From Chryseobacterium sp. Leaf405 (GTDB lineage: Bacteria; Bacteroidota; Bacteroidia; Flavobacteriales; Weeksellaceae), in contig NZ_LMQN01000003.1 in NCBI RefSeq assembly GCF_001425355.1, positions 1-64,000 of the forward strand: 64,000 nucleotides of DNA, in the 5' to 3' direction. Positions 50,242 through 59,628 of this stretch are shown one piece after another; position 1 is the stretch's first letter, and each line of letters opens with the position of its first letter. The notes below the pieces were generated by a model that ran no database searches, was not told the origin of the DNA, and saw nothing but the letters and a program-made list of their open reading frames with translations. The position numbers were made by a program, and so were the translations under genes.

Positions 50242-51159
50242 TTATTTATTTTGAAATGATTGTCTGAACTCATTAGGAGTTAATTCAGTTTTCTTTTTAA
50301 ATAATTTACTGAAAGACTGCGGATGTTCAAAACCCAGTTGATACGCCGTTTCTGAGACAGAGAACTGCTCATTCGACAAATATTCCTTTGCCTTTGCTAT
50401 CAGTTTATCATGAATATGATGCTGTGCATTTTGTCCTGTGTGCAAACGGAGCATATCACTTAAATATCTTGCGGTAAGATTTAGTTCTGTGGCCAGATAT
50501 TCTACTGAGGGAAGGCCCTGAAGGCTTTTTTCCTGATCAAAATAATCATCAAGAATTTTTTCCATTTTTGAAACTAAATCATTATTCACTGCTTTTCTGG
50601 TGATAAATTGCCGGTTGTAAAAACGATTGCTGTATGTCAACAATAGTTCAATCTGGGAAATAATCACATCCTGACTGAACTGGTCTATTCTCTCATTCAA
50701 TTCATTTTGAATAGTACCGAAAATACCGACAACAGTTTTCTTCTCTTTTTCAGAAAGATAAAGCGCTTCTGCCGCCGAGTAAGAAAAGAATCCGTACTTT
50801 TTTATTTTCTGAGTTAAAGAATATGGCTGTAGAAAATCGGGGTGAATGTGTAATGACATTCCGCTGTAATCAGCTTCTTCCTGATCCATTTTTAAAATCT
50901 GCCCGGGCGAAACAAAAGACATTCCGCCTTCCTGAAAATCATAATATCCCTGTCCGTATTTTATCTTTCCATTGAATTTGGTCTTCAATGAAATTTTATA
51001 AAAATCAAGCTTTATTCCGTTTTCAAAGTCTTTAGGATCGAAAACAGCTTCTCCATAATTAATCAGACCAATCAAAGGATGCAACGGTGGAGATTGCCCC
51101 ATCGCTTCATGCAATGCCGACAAAGATTTGAAATGAACCGGTGACTTTACTGTTTTCAT
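50242..51159 (-). CDS. AraC family regulator
   Basis: The 305-residue protein has an N-terminal cupin-like sensing part (about 1-180) and a C-terminal double helix-turn-helix (about 200-300; LATELNLTARYLSDMLRLHTG, SETAYQLGFEHPQSFSKLFKKK, TPNEFRQSF). It probably senses an unknown ligand and controls nearby genes. The SDR gene is upstream on the same strand (156 bases), so the regulator may be its target partner, but this is only positional. Confidence 0.88.
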   Translation of the reverse strand: MKTVKSPVHFKSLSALHEAMGQSPPLHPLIGLINYGEAVFDPKDFENGIKLDFYKISLKTKFNGKIKYGQGYYDFQEGGMSFVSPGQILKMDQEEADYSGMSLHIHPDFLQPYSLTQKIKKYGFFSYSAAEALYLSEKEKKTVVGIFGTIQNELNERIDQFSQDVIISQIELLLTYSNRFYNRQFITRKAVNNDLVSKMEKILDDYFDQEKSLQGLPSVEYLATELNLTARYLSDMLRLHTGQNAQHHIHDKLIAKAKEYLSNEQFSVSETAYQLGFEHPQSFSKLFKKKTELTPNEFRQSFQNK

Positions 51160-51315
51160 AAGACAAAGATACTATGTGTTGCTGACAACTATCTGTCAGG
51201 AGAGAATTTTATGATGAATTTTGCTGTGCAAATGAATGTTGAATTCATTAATTCGTTAATTTTTCTGATATTATTTAAAAATTCAGAGGTACGAATTCAC
51301 TATTAACCATTCACT

Positions 51316-52122
51316 CTAAAATATAAATCCTTCTTTTGTTTTTTGAACCTGGTTTTCTACTCCGTTCGCCATTCTATCATTATATAATGCATTGGCATCT
51401 TTCCCGGCAATATATCGTAACTGCCCTTTCCCATCTGTGGCCGCTTCATAAATAATCTGCGCAATATCTTCCGGTTTTGAATAATTGGCAATCTGTTCCG
51501 GGCTGTATCCTTCCTGAACTTTTGAAATTAATTTCCCATACGATTCATGAAAAGCACCATCCAGAGAACGTCCTGCAAAATCAGTCTGAATACCGCCCGG
51601 AGCAACTACTTTTACCTTGATATTAAACTGAGCCAATTCGTAAGCAAGAGATTCCGAAAAACCGTCAACAGCAAATTTTGTGGCACTGTAAACCGAACAG
51701 GTCGGAAAACCCATCAGCCCAAAAGTGGAGGTAACATTAATTAAAACTCCGTCTTTTTTGTCTCTGAAATATGGCGTGAATGCTTTTGTTAAACGGATCA
51801 CTCCCATTAAATTGGTTTCAATCTGTTTGTGAATCTGCTCATCCGTAAAAGCTTCCAACGGTCCGATTAAACCATATCCCGCATTGTTTAAAACCACATC
51901 AATGGAATGATTTTCCAGCGCTTCGGCAATGGTGTATTCCAATTCATTTTTTTTTGAAACATCAAGTTTTAGAATCGTAACATTTTCCAATTGGTTCAAT
52001 TCCGTTTCTTTTTCCGGATTTCTCATGGTGGCAATAACGTTCCAGCCTTTTGACTGAAATAATTTTGCGGTTGTTTTTCCTAATCCTGATGATGCGCCTG
52101 TAATAAAAATTGTTTTTTGCAT
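51316..52122 (-). CDS. Short-chain dehydrogenase/reductase (SDR)
   Basis: The 268-residue protein has a Rossmann fold with TGASSGLGKTTA (residues 7-18), LNNAGYGLIGP and the catalytic YSATKFAVDG (Tyr and Lys) after the Ser in NVTSTFG. Classical SDR of the family that reduces aldehydes and ketones or acts on sugars. Substrate unknown. It stands next to an AraC regulator. Confidence 0.88.
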   Translation of the reverse strand: MQKTIFITGASSGLGKTTAKLFQSKGWNVIATMRNPEKETELNQLENVTILKLDVSKKNELEYTIAEALENHSIDVVLNNAGYGLIGPLEAFTDEQIHKQIETNLMGVIRLTKAFTPYFRDKKDGVLINVTSTFGLMGFPTCSVYSATKFAVDGFSESLAYELAQFNIKVKVVAPGGIQTDFAGRSLDGAFHESYGKLISKVQEGYSPEQIANYSKPEDIAQIIYEAATDGKGQLRYIAGKDANALYNDRMANGVENQVQKTKEGFIF

Positions 52123-52286
52123 TTCTAATTTTGTTTAAAATTGATACTGCAAATGTCTTTATAAACGCCCATCCTGATGTAGCCGAATTGAGTTTGTTTG
52201 TAGTTGTTTTGACGAATCTTAATTATAATTAGTATCTGAATTTCTTTATTTTCCGTAATTTAGTTTTATTAAAAACCAATCACACC

Positions 52287-52796
52287 ATGAAAAATCCTAT
52301 TCTTTTTATTATTGTTTTGTTATTTACAAATCTTGGAAATCACCTACACGCACAGAAAATATCAGACGGTGAAACCGTTGATATTAACGGGATGAAAGTG
52401 AGTTTTAACATCACGAATAAAGAAAGCATCCAGGTGAGCGGAAAATCTTTTGACCGCTACAAAGTTTCTGCTTCTGTAAAAAATACATCCGATAAATCGT
52501 ATAACATCCGGCTTTCTTCGTATCCTCAGATTGTGACGAATATTGACATCGCCGAACTTGACTGCATTAATGCTACGGGAGCAAAACTCACTTCAAAAAA
52601 GATTCAGCTGAAAATGAAAGCGCAGATGATTAATGTATCATATTCCGCTTATGACAAATCAGGAAAATACACAACCAATATAATCCCAATCATCGGAAGT
52701 TATTATTTTGATTCCGGAGATACGATAAGTGATGATGCTATCTTTATTGTTCCGCAAGGTGAGAAACCTGATGTGAATGTAAGAAGCCTTAGATAA
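52287..52796 (+). CDS. Hypothetical secreted protein
   Basis: The 169-residue protein has a signal peptide (MKNPILFIIVLLFTNLGNHLHAQ) and a beta-rich mature part: SFNITNKESIQVSGKSFDRYKVSASVKNTSDKSY, then a long C-terminal beta region. Looks like a single Ig-like or similar domain; no motif recognised. Stands alone, followed by a strong terminator. Confidence 0.75.
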   Translation: MKNPILFIIVLLFTNLGNHLHAQKISDGETVDINGMKVSFNITNKESIQVSGKSFDRYKVSASVKNTSDKSYNIRLSSYPQIVTNIDIAELDCINATGAKLTSKKIQLKMKAQMINVSYSAYDKSGKYTTNIIPIIGSYYFDSGDTISDDAIFIVPQGEKPDVNVRSLR

Positions 52797-52800
52797 AAAA

Positions 52801-52838
52801 ATAATCCTCCAAATATTTTTCGGAGGATTTTTTTTATT
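52801..52838. terminator. Bidirectional terminator
   Basis: AATCCTCC / GGAGGATT, 8 bp with an AT-rich loop, then TTTTTTTT on the plus strand and TTTTTTT on the minus. It serves the hypothetical gene and the efflux operon. Confidence 0.8.
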
Positions 52839-52848
52839 TCAATAAGAT

Positions 52849-54426
52849 TTAGTGCATTGCTTCACTCAGATCTATTTTTTCTTTGCTTTTTCGTTCTTTT
52901 ACAAACAGAATAAACGGAATACAGATAAGAAACGCTATTCCCAGATAAAGGAAAACATCCATATAGGAAAGTACCGTTGCCTGTTTCGTTACCGACAGAT
53001 CGAGCATTTTGTAAGCCGCATTCAGTGCAGCATCGGGAGTCATTCCTTTTGCCATGAAACTTCCTTTTAAAGCCTGTAATCTCTGCTGAACTGCAAAATC
53101 GGTTTCATCGAGGTGAGAAATTAAATTTACCCTGTATCTCTGGCTCGCATTGGCAATAAATGTGGTAATTGCTGCAATTCCGAAAGAACCTCCCAACTGT
53201 CTCATCATTCCTGTGAAAGCCGCACCTTGTCCGATTTCCTGCCCTTTTAAGGTACTCAATGACAATGACGTAATCGGGATGAATAATAATCCAAGACCTG
53301 CTCCCCTTACCATCAACATCCAGAAAAAGGCTTCCTTACTTGTATCGGGAGTCAAAATTTTGTATCCCCAGAAACTATAGATAAAGAATACAAATAGTCC
53401 TAAAGCTACCAAAATCTGCTGTTTGGCTCCTTTTGAAAGCAATCGACCGATAATCGGCATCATGAAAGCAGTCGTTAATGCCGCCGGAATCATCAAAGCT
53501 CCCGATTGCAAAGCCGTCCAACCCAAAATACTCTGCGTATATAAAGGAACGATAAATGTAGAACCATATAAACCAAATCCGAGTACAAAGGACATGGCGG
53601 TACCAATCCGTAGATTACTGTTCTTTAAAACCCTTAGCTCCACAATCGGGTATTTAAAGGTAAGTTCTCGCCACAGGAACAAAATAAACCCTAAAACTGC
53701 TGAAGCGGTAAATAATACAATCCATCCACTTGCAAACCAGTCTTCTTCATGACCCCTTTCCAAGATATATTGTAATGAACCAACGGTGATTGCCAGCAAT
53801 CCAATACCAATCCAGTCGACATCAGAAGCTTTACGTTTTTCGGCATATTTCGGGCTTTTCACAAATTGAAGCGTCATCAAAGTCGCAGCAATCCCGATGG
53901 GAATATTAATATAGAAAATATACGGCCAGCTGAAATTATCAACGATATATCCTCCCAATGGCGGACCTAATGTTGGTCCGATAATTACTCCCAGACCATA
54001 AATCGCCTGTGCCATACTTCGTTTTTCAACAGGATATGATTCTGTAATAATCGTCTGCGAAGTTACCAATAGTGCTCCCCCGCCGATACCCTGGCATAGT
54101 CTGAAAAATACCAGTTCCCAAATATTTGTTGCGTTTCCACATAAAAATGAAAATATGGTAAATATAATAATGGAAGCTGCGAAATAATTTCTTCGTCCAA
54201 ACTGCTGAGACAACCAGCTCGTCATGGGTACAACAATTACGTTACCAATGGCATACGCAGTGATTACCCAGCCAACTTCAGAAAGTGTAGCTCCCAGGTT
54301 CCCCTTCATTTCATTCAGGGCAACATTTACAATCGTGGAATCTACAATTTCCAGCAAAGCACAAAGAATGGCTGTAATCGTGATGATTACTCTTCGGGCT
54401 CCATATTCTACTAATGAATCTTGCAT
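52849..54426 (-). CDS. DHA2 family MFS efflux permease (EmrB-like)
   Basis: The 525-residue membrane protein has 14 TM helices and DHA2 motifs: VAWAIGNVIVVPMTSWLSQQFGRR (loop 2-3, GRR), GPTLGPPLGGYIVDNFSWPYIFYINIPIG (motif C, characteristic of EmrB). It exports toxic compounds by proton antiport together with the membrane-fusion protein at 54946 and the TolC-like channel at 56068. It lies 519 bases after that gene on the same strand; the gap is filled by a repeat unit. Confidence 0.9.
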   Translation of the reverse strand: MQDSLVEYGARRVIITITAILCALLEIVDSTIVNVALNEMKGNLGATLSEVGWVITAYAIGNVIVVPMTSWLSQQFGRRNYFAASIIIFTIFSFLCGNATNIWELVFFRLCQGIGGGALLVTSQTIITESYPVEKRSMAQAIYGLGVIIGPTLGPPLGGYIVDNFSWPYIFYINIPIGIAATLMTLQFVKSPKYAEKRKASDVDWIGIGLLAITVGSLQYILERGHEEDWFASGWIVLFTASAVLGFILFLWRELTFKYPIVELRVLKNSNLRIGTAMSFVLGFGLYGSTFIVPLYTQSILGWTALQSGALMIPAALTTAFMMPIIGRLLSKGAKQQILVALGLFVFFIYSFWGYKILTPDTSKEAFFWMLMVRGAGLGLLFIPITSLSLSTLKGQEIGQGAAFTGMMRQLGGSFGIAAITTFIANASQRYRVNLISHLDETDFAVQQRLQALKGSFMAKGMTPDAALNAAYKMLDLSVTKQATVLSYMDVFLYLGIAFLICIPFILFVKERKSKEKIDLSEAMH

Positions 54427-54685
54427 AGTTTTTTATAGGTATTAAAAAATCAAGAGATTATGAGATTCGGAATTTCAACAATCAGAACAGGTATTTTTAC
54501 GAACTAACTTTGTTCTTGGTAATCGTTGAGTTTCTCTATTAATAGGGTTAAAAAAATTCAGGTTTTTAGCAAAGCCGATAAAGAAATTACTTTTTAATGT
54601 TTAAATTATACATTTACTCATTAAAAATCCCTTTAATACAGATTTCCAAATCTCTTAATTTCTTAATATTTTAATTATTTTTTAA

Positions 54686-54936
54686 AAGTGAATTGTCAGT
54701 TATCTTTCTACAAGTAGTCTTTACTTCTTCATTTCCAACCCATCATTGATTTCATCTTCACATCCGACATCAACTTCATCGTCAGTTTCTTCAGCATTAA
54801 TTCCATCTTCAACATCAACTCCATTTTTTCTTCTGCATTACTGAATCCTCTGCAAATCGGCATCAATTCCATTATCAATTGTACAACATCATTTCAGTCA
54901 CATTTGACTTTCCTCTGCAAAACTGACAATTCACTT
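54686..54936. repeat. 251-bp unit with 16-bp terminal inverted repeats
   Basis: AAGTGAATTGTCAGTT at 54686-54701 and its exact reverse complement at 54921-54936 bracket a region with a Met-rich frame. It lies between the fusion-protein and EmrB genes. A similar end sequence (AAGCGAATTGTCAGTT) occurs at 59492-59507. Looks like a small insertion (MITE-like). The flanking parts of the 54427-54945 gap hold nothing else. Confidence 0.55.
54729..54872 (-). CDS. Met-rich 47-residue peptide within the repeat unit
   Basis: The minus-strand frame starts MELMPICRGFSNAEEK and has a tandem KMELML block, ending MMGWK. Eleven of 47 residues are Met, many spaced three or four apart, which would make an amphipathic helix with a Met face. 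It runs in the direction of the efflux operon. No Shine-Dalgarno sequence is seen and a longer upstream frame is closed by TGA. It may be a coding sequence of the inserted element or a chance frame. Met-rich helices can bind copper, but nothing proves that here. Confidence 0.35.
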   Translation of the reverse strand: MELMPICRGFSNAEEKMELMLKMELMLKKLTMKLMSDVKMKSMMGWK

Positions 54937-54945
54937 ATTATTTTA

Positions 54946-56049
54946 TTATTTCAAAGAAACCTCTGCTTTCACATTCATTCCGGTTCTTAATCTTTTTGCA
55001 ATGTTCTTATCAAGATTCACAAAATCGATTTTTACAGGAAGTCTTTGAACCACTTTTACGAAGTTCCCACTTGCGTTATCCGGAGGAAGAATGGAGAATG
55101 TAGAACCAGTTGCAGGAGAAAATGAACTTACAACCCCTTCAAAATCCTGATCAGGGAAGGCATCAATTTCAATTTTCACTTTCTGTCCTTCTACCATTTT
55201 ATCAACCTGAGTTTCTTTAAAGTTTGCCACCACCCATTTCTGATCGTTTTTAACTAAAGAAAACAACTGCGAACCTGCCTGTAAATATTGTCCTGCCTGG
55301 ATTGGAACTTTACCCACAAAACCATCTTCAGGAGCAACAATTACTGTATATGATAAGTTTAATTTTGCATTTTCTACATCCACTTCTCTTTGTTTAGCTA
55401 CAGAACCTGCAACACTGATCTGTTGAGAACTCGCCGCCGTTTGAGAAGAAGCAATATTTGTTTGCTGAGCAATCTGATTTCTTTGATCAATTAAAACCTG
55501 TAACTGTCTGTCAGCCGTTTGTTTTGCTGCCAATGCCTGCTCATATTGCTGTTCTGTAATCGAATGATCTTTTACCAATACAGAATATCTTTTTAAATCC
55601 TGTGCCGTTTTCCAAACATTTACTTTTGCTGCTTCGATCTGTGCATTTGCCGTTGTCACCGCAGCTTGAGATGAACCTATATTTTTTGAAGTTGCCGTTG
55701 TAGAAGCTTCTGCATTTGAGATATTGCTCTTCGCCGTTGTTAACGCTGCCTGAGCTTGTTCCAAAGCCATTTTCTGGTCTCTGTTATCTAAAACAACCAA
55801 TGTATCTCCTTTCTTTACCATTTGGTTATCCTTCACTTTCACCTGAGTTACATATCCTGAAATTTTAGAAATTACAGGTGACATATTGGAAGTAATCTGG
55901 GCATCATCAGTCTCTTCGTGAACCTGCCCGTAAGAGTAAGTTCTATATCCGTAAATTCCTCCACCGATTAAAACAACCGCTAAAATGATAGGGAACACTA
56001 AACTTTTTTTCTTTTTAGGTTCAGTTGCTTGTGTAGTATTATTTTCCAT
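54946..56049 (-). CDS. HlyD/EmrA-like membrane fusion protein
   Basis: The 367-residue protein has one N-terminal TM helix (about 16-40, SLVFPIILAVVLIGGGIYGY), two lipoyl half-domains, a long coiled coil (about 85-215) and a barrel (IVAPEDGFVGKVPIQAGQYL, about 243-262). It links the inner-membrane permease to the TolC-like channel. It starts 18 bases after the TolC gene ends, so the two are one unit. Confidence 0.9.
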   Translation of the reverse strand: MENNTTQATEPKKKKSLVFPIILAVVLIGGGIYGYRTYSYGQVHEETDDAQITSNMSPVISKISGYVTQVKVKDNQMVKKGDTLVVLDNRDQKMALEQAQAALTTAKSNISNAEASTTATSKNIGSSQAAVTTANAQIEAAKVNVWKTAQDLKRYSVLVKDHSITEQQYEQALAAKQTADRQLQVLIDQRNQIAQQTNIASSQTAASSQQISVAGSVAKQREVDVENAKLNLSYTVIVAPEDGFVGKVPIQAGQYLQAGSQLFSLVKNDQKWVVANFKETQVDKMVEGQKVKIEIDAFPDQDFEGVVSSFSPATGSTFSILPPDNASGNFVKVVQRLPVKIDFVNLDKNIAKRLRTGMNVKAEVSLK

Positions 56050-56067
56050 TATTGGTATCGTTCTTAA

Positions 56068-57381
56068 TTATTTAATTGTTAAAGTTCCTGTAGTCTGTAA
56101 TAGTTTTCTATATGCCAGTGCAGCATCTGCTTTTGCATTAATTACTCCGACATTTGCAGCAATCTGAGCGGCATCTGCATCCAGCAATTCCGTCATGGTT
56201 GCCAATCCGTTGTCATATTTATTTTTTGTAATTCTGTAATTTTCGTTAGCCTGTTCTGCAGATTTTTCAAAAACCGAGATTCTCTTTTTCGAGTAATCGG
56301 TGTTCTGATATTCTCTGTTTACATCAAGCTTAATATTGTCATTTAATAGTTCATTGGTCGCCGACAATTGCATTTCTCTTGCTTTTGACTGCTTTAATGA
56401 TGAATTCTGTTTCCAGATATTAGATAAATTGTAAGAAATCCCGACTCCGACATTTACCGCATTATAAATCGTTAAAAACTTAGGAATATCTGCAGCAACA
56501 TAACCACCTGTAAATGCTATAGAAGGAAGATTCTCAGCTTTTGCCGACTTTGTTCCCAATGCTGCCGCCTGTCTCTGTTTGTCTAAAGACTGAAGATCCT
56601 TACGGTTTTCTCTTGCTTCATTCAAATAAAAATCAACTGCTTTTACTTCTGAACCCTCTTCGATATAATTTTGGTCAACTTCAATTTCTGTAGTTTCAGG
56701 AATTCCAAGCAACAAATCCATATTAATGTTGGCGATATTGTAATTATTTTTGGCTTCCAATAATTGCAATTCGATGTTTGAAGTCTGAAGATTTGCCTTT
56801 AAACGGTCGTTTCTCGCAATTACGCCGTTATTTTCAAGCTTTAAGAAAGTCTCATCTCTCTTTTGAGAAGCGGTAAGATTTTCCTCTAAAACTTTGATAG
56901 ATTGATTGGCTTTAAATAAATTGTTATAAGCCTGAGCAACGTTATAAGCAATTGCAACTTTATCGTTTTCTGTATTTAATTTTGATGCTTCTACTAAATA
57001 TTTTGCAGATTCAATTCCGTATTTTATTTTTCCGCCACTATAGATGGGAACACTAAGATTAGCAGAACCAAATGCTACCTGATGAACTTCGGGACCTCCA
57101 TCTCCGGAAACACCAGGAAGTTTTATATTAACGTTCGGTTTTAATGGAAGATACAGGTAGCTTGCTGAAACTTTAAGTTCCGGTAGTTGTCTGTTTTTGG
57201 CTTCCAAAAGATCTGCAGTAGCCTCTTCAATTTTTGCGGCATCAATCTTCAGATTCTTGCTGTTTTGAATACCCAACTGCACGGCTTCATCAAGAGTGAG
57301 TGTTTTTTTCTCCTGAGCATTTGCGTTTGCAAACCCTACGAATAGAGCTAATGCAAGGACTGAGTTATTTATTTTCTTCAT
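56068..57381 (-). CDS. TolC-family outer membrane channel
   Basis: The 437-residue protein has a signal peptide (MKKINNSVLALALFVGFANANAQ) and two OEP repeats (about 30-225 and 240-435) with long helices such as LDEAVQLGIQNSKNLKIDAAKIEEA and NYRITKNKYDNGLATMTELLDADAA. It forms the trimeric exit duct of the efflux system. The start overlaps the TetR gene by 17 bases. Confidence 0.9.
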   Translation of the reverse strand: MKKINNSVLALALFVGFANANAQEKKTLTLDEAVQLGIQNSKNLKIDAAKIEEATADLLEAKNRQLPELKVSASYLYLPLKPNVNIKLPGVSGDGGPEVHQVAFGSANLSVPIYSGGKIKYGIESAKYLVEASKLNTENDKVAIAYNVAQAYNNLFKANQSIKVLEENLTASQKRDETFLKLENNGVIARNDRLKANLQTSNIELQLLEAKNNYNIANINMDLLLGIPETTEIEVDQNYIEEGSEVKAVDFYLNEARENRKDLQSLDKQRQAAALGTKSAKAENLPSIAFTGGYVAADIPKFLTIYNAVNVGVGISYNLSNIWKQNSSLKQSKAREMQLSATNELLNDNIKLDVNREYQNTDYSKKRISVFEKSAEQANENYRITKNKYDNGLATMTELLDADAAQIAANVGVINAKADAALAYRKLLQTTGTLTIK

Positions 57382-57991
57382 AACCTAGAAGGTCTTTTAG
57401 TAAATATTTAATATGTTTATTAAGTTCTGTGTAATATTTTTCGTCGAAAACATCTTCCTCATCAGTATCATTCAAAAATTCCTTATACATTTCCTTTGCA
57501 TTTGATGCGTAAAATAACGTTCCGCTCACTGTAGAATGAAGCAGATAAATAGGCGGATTTTTGGTAAAAATTCCTTTTTCAAGTCCGCTTTCCAGTATTT
57601 TGGAATACATTCCGATAAATCCCATTTTCGTCTGTTTCAGGTATTCAACGATTTGTGGGTTTTCTGCGTGAAGCTGTTCTCTCTGCATGATTCTGTAAAA
57701 ACACTTATGATTTCTTACTTTACCTGCAAATTCATCTACAATTCTTTCAATTTTTTCCCATTCATTAATATCCGTTCTTTCTACAACATCTTTTGAAAAA
57801 AACTGTCCTGCATTCATTCTGTACTCTACCAACTTCTCGTACAATTTTTCCTTTGATCCGAAGTAGTAAGAGATCATAGAAATATTCACATTTGCAGCTT
57901 TGGCAATCTCCCGGGTGGAAGTTCCCTCGAATCCTTTTTCAGCGAAAAGAATTTCGGCGGCAAACAATATATTTTCTTCTTTTGAAATCAT
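57365..57991 (-). CDS. TetR family repressor of the efflux operon
   Basis: The 208-residue protein has an N-terminal helix-turn-helix (about 8-50, ILFAAEILFAEKGFEGTSTREIAKAANVNISMISYYFGSKE in part) and a helical ligand domain. It is the first gene of a transcript of TetR, TolC, EmrA and EmrB, a common auto-regulated efflux layout. Inferred local repressor; inducer unknown. Confidence 0.9.
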   Translation of the reverse strand: MISKEENILFAAEILFAEKGFEGTSTREIAKAANVNISMISYYFGSKEKLYEKLVEYRMNAGQFFSKDVVERTDINEWEKIERIVDEFAGKVRNHKCFYRIMQREQLHAENPQIVEYLKQTKMGFIGMYSKILESGLEKGIFTKNPPIYLLHSTVSGTLFYASNAKEMYKEFLNDTDEEDVFDEKYYTELNKHIKYLLKDLLGYEENK

Positions 57992-58227
57992 TTTTGTATT
58001 ATCATTTTTTCAAGGGGCAAATTTACATCAGATTTTTGACAAATCAAACGATTGATTGATTTTTAATTAAATTTTAATTTATTTTTAATATTGACCTATG
58101 TAAACCTCTGATTATATACGAGCTAAAGATGATATAAGTTTTAAATACGTATAGAAAATTCAGACCAAAATAATGCTGAAATTGATTTTTTTCAGATATT
58201 TTCTTTCCAGATGTTTGTTAAAAACAG

Positions 58228-58253
58228 AAAACTCCGACAGATGTCGAAGTTTT
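58228..58253 (-). terminator. Terminator of holB
   Basis: AAAACTCCGACA / TGTCGAAGTTTT, 12-base stem with one mismatch, directly after the stop; TTTTCTGTTTTT follows on the minus strand. Confidence 0.75.
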
Positions 58254-58255
58254 AT

Positions 58256-59374
58256 TTATGAATTCTTGTGAATATATCTCGATAATTTTATTCCTAAATC
58301 TGTCCAGACTATTTTAGGATTTCCGTTTCTGGTAAGATGCAGATCTGCTGTGCTTATTTCCTCCAGAATACTTTCAATATTGGCACCACTGATGAATTTT
58401 GAAAAACCAATCCAATTAAAGCCGTTGGCATCAATTTTTTTATACACTAAACTCTCCGACTGATAATTCTGAAGCAAAGCCAATCTGAAAATTTCTGAAC
58501 AGTAATTTAAAAAGTTCTTTTGCTTTTCTCTGTTCCAGCCGGCAATTTCCCTTGCCCAAAGAATAATATTTTTCAAAAAAGCTGGTTTCTTTTTCACCAT
58601 AAAAGCATCACGAACCCATTGTATAAAAAAGGTTTCAAACTCATCGCTTTTATTTCCGGACTGTAACAATTTAATCGCAATATTTAAATCTCCCTGAGCC
58701 TGATGGATAACCTCTCCTATTTTGTCATTGGAAATATTGAAATTTGTCTTAAGGTAAATTTCTAAATCTTCGTCAATAATTCTCGGAACTTCCACGATTT
58801 GTGTTCTGGAAAGAATTGTAGGAAGCATATCCTCTGCAGATTCTGCCGTCAGCAGGATAATTGTTTTGGCAGGTGGTTCTTCCAGAAATTTCAGAAATTT
58901 ATTGGATGCAGAGATATTCATTTTATCGGCTCTCCAAACAATAAGAATCTTGGTTCCACCCTCGAAACTTTTCAATGAAAATTTTTGATTCTGATCGTCT
59001 ATTTCGTCTGCAGAAATAAATAACTGCTTGTTTTCAGATTCTAAGAATGCCGTCCAATCATCATAACTTGAATAAGGAGATTTAATGATCATTTCACGGA
59101 ACTCTTCAAATTTATTTTTGCTTAATGAGTTTCTGTTATCCGTAAAAACCGGAAAGCTGAAATGTAAATCTAAGTGATTCAAATGCTCAACTTTTGAAGC
59201 CGCATGTGCATTTTCTCCCTGAAGAACTTCTTTTGCATACGCTAAAACCATCGGCAAGGTTCCATAACCTTCTTTTCCTACGAAAAGTTGGGCATGGCTT
59301 ACTCTGTTTTCGGCGATACTTTCTTTTAGAAGTTTTTTCAGGTTTTCCTGTCCGGCGATGTTCTCCCAATTCAT
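58256..59374 (-). CDS. holB: DNA polymerase III delta' subunit
   Basis: The 372-residue protein is a clamp-loader ATPase-like protein. It begins MNWENIAGQENLKKLLKESI and has the sensor-like NKFLKFLEEPPAKTIILLT. The P-loop region (LFVGKEGYGTLPM) lacks a proper GxxxxGKT, as is usual for delta', which does not hydrolyse ATP. It works with DnaX and delta to load the sliding clamp. Confidence 0.9.
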   Translation of the reverse strand: MNWENIAGQENLKKLLKESIAENRVSHAQLFVGKEGYGTLPMVLAYAKEVLQGENAHAASKVEHLNHLDLHFSFPVFTDNRNSLSKNKFEEFREMIIKSPYSSYDDWTAFLESENKQLFISADEIDDQNQKFSLKSFEGGTKILIVWRADKMNISASNKFLKFLEEPPAKTIILLTAESAEDMLPTILSRTQIVEVPRIIDEDLEIYLKTNFNISNDKIGEVIHQAQGDLNIAIKLLQSGNKSDEFETFFIQWVRDAFMVKKKPAFLKNIILWAREIAGWNREKQKNFLNYCSEIFRLALLQNYQSESLVYKKIDANGFNWIGFSKFISGANIESILEEISTADLHLTRNGNPKIVWTDLGIKLSRYIHKNS

Positions 59375-59410
59375 GTTTCAAAGATATGAAAATTGTAAAT
59401 TGATAGAATG

Positions 59411-59515
59411 TGAATTTTACTTTGTAAATGAATTTCGCTCTGTAAGTGAATGATAAATTTCAACATTATAGTTTAATTATGATAGTAAAATTCACCAGTA
59501 AAGCGAATTGTCAGT
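59411..59515. repeat. Short inverted repeat region related to the 54.7-kb unit
   Basis: GTGAATTTTACT (59411-59422) and AGTAAAATTCAC (59484-59495) are exact complements. Next to the right arm lies AAGCGAATTGTCAGTTTATC, a near match to AAGTGAATTGTCAGTTATC at 54686. Fills the holB to 59629 gap with no gene. Confidence 0.45.
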
Positions 59516-59628
59516 TTATCTTTCACTATAATTATCGCTATTCATCGTCCTTAACAAACTTTAACCTCATATAATTTTTACAATTCATTAATATTTAAGA
59601 TATTTGCGCATTATTTTAAAAATAAAGA

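Noticed and set aside
54720..54890. CAT/TTC-rich stretch as a CRISPR-like array
   Set aside because: No regular repeat unit or spacer pattern; it is the reverse strand of the Met-rich frame.
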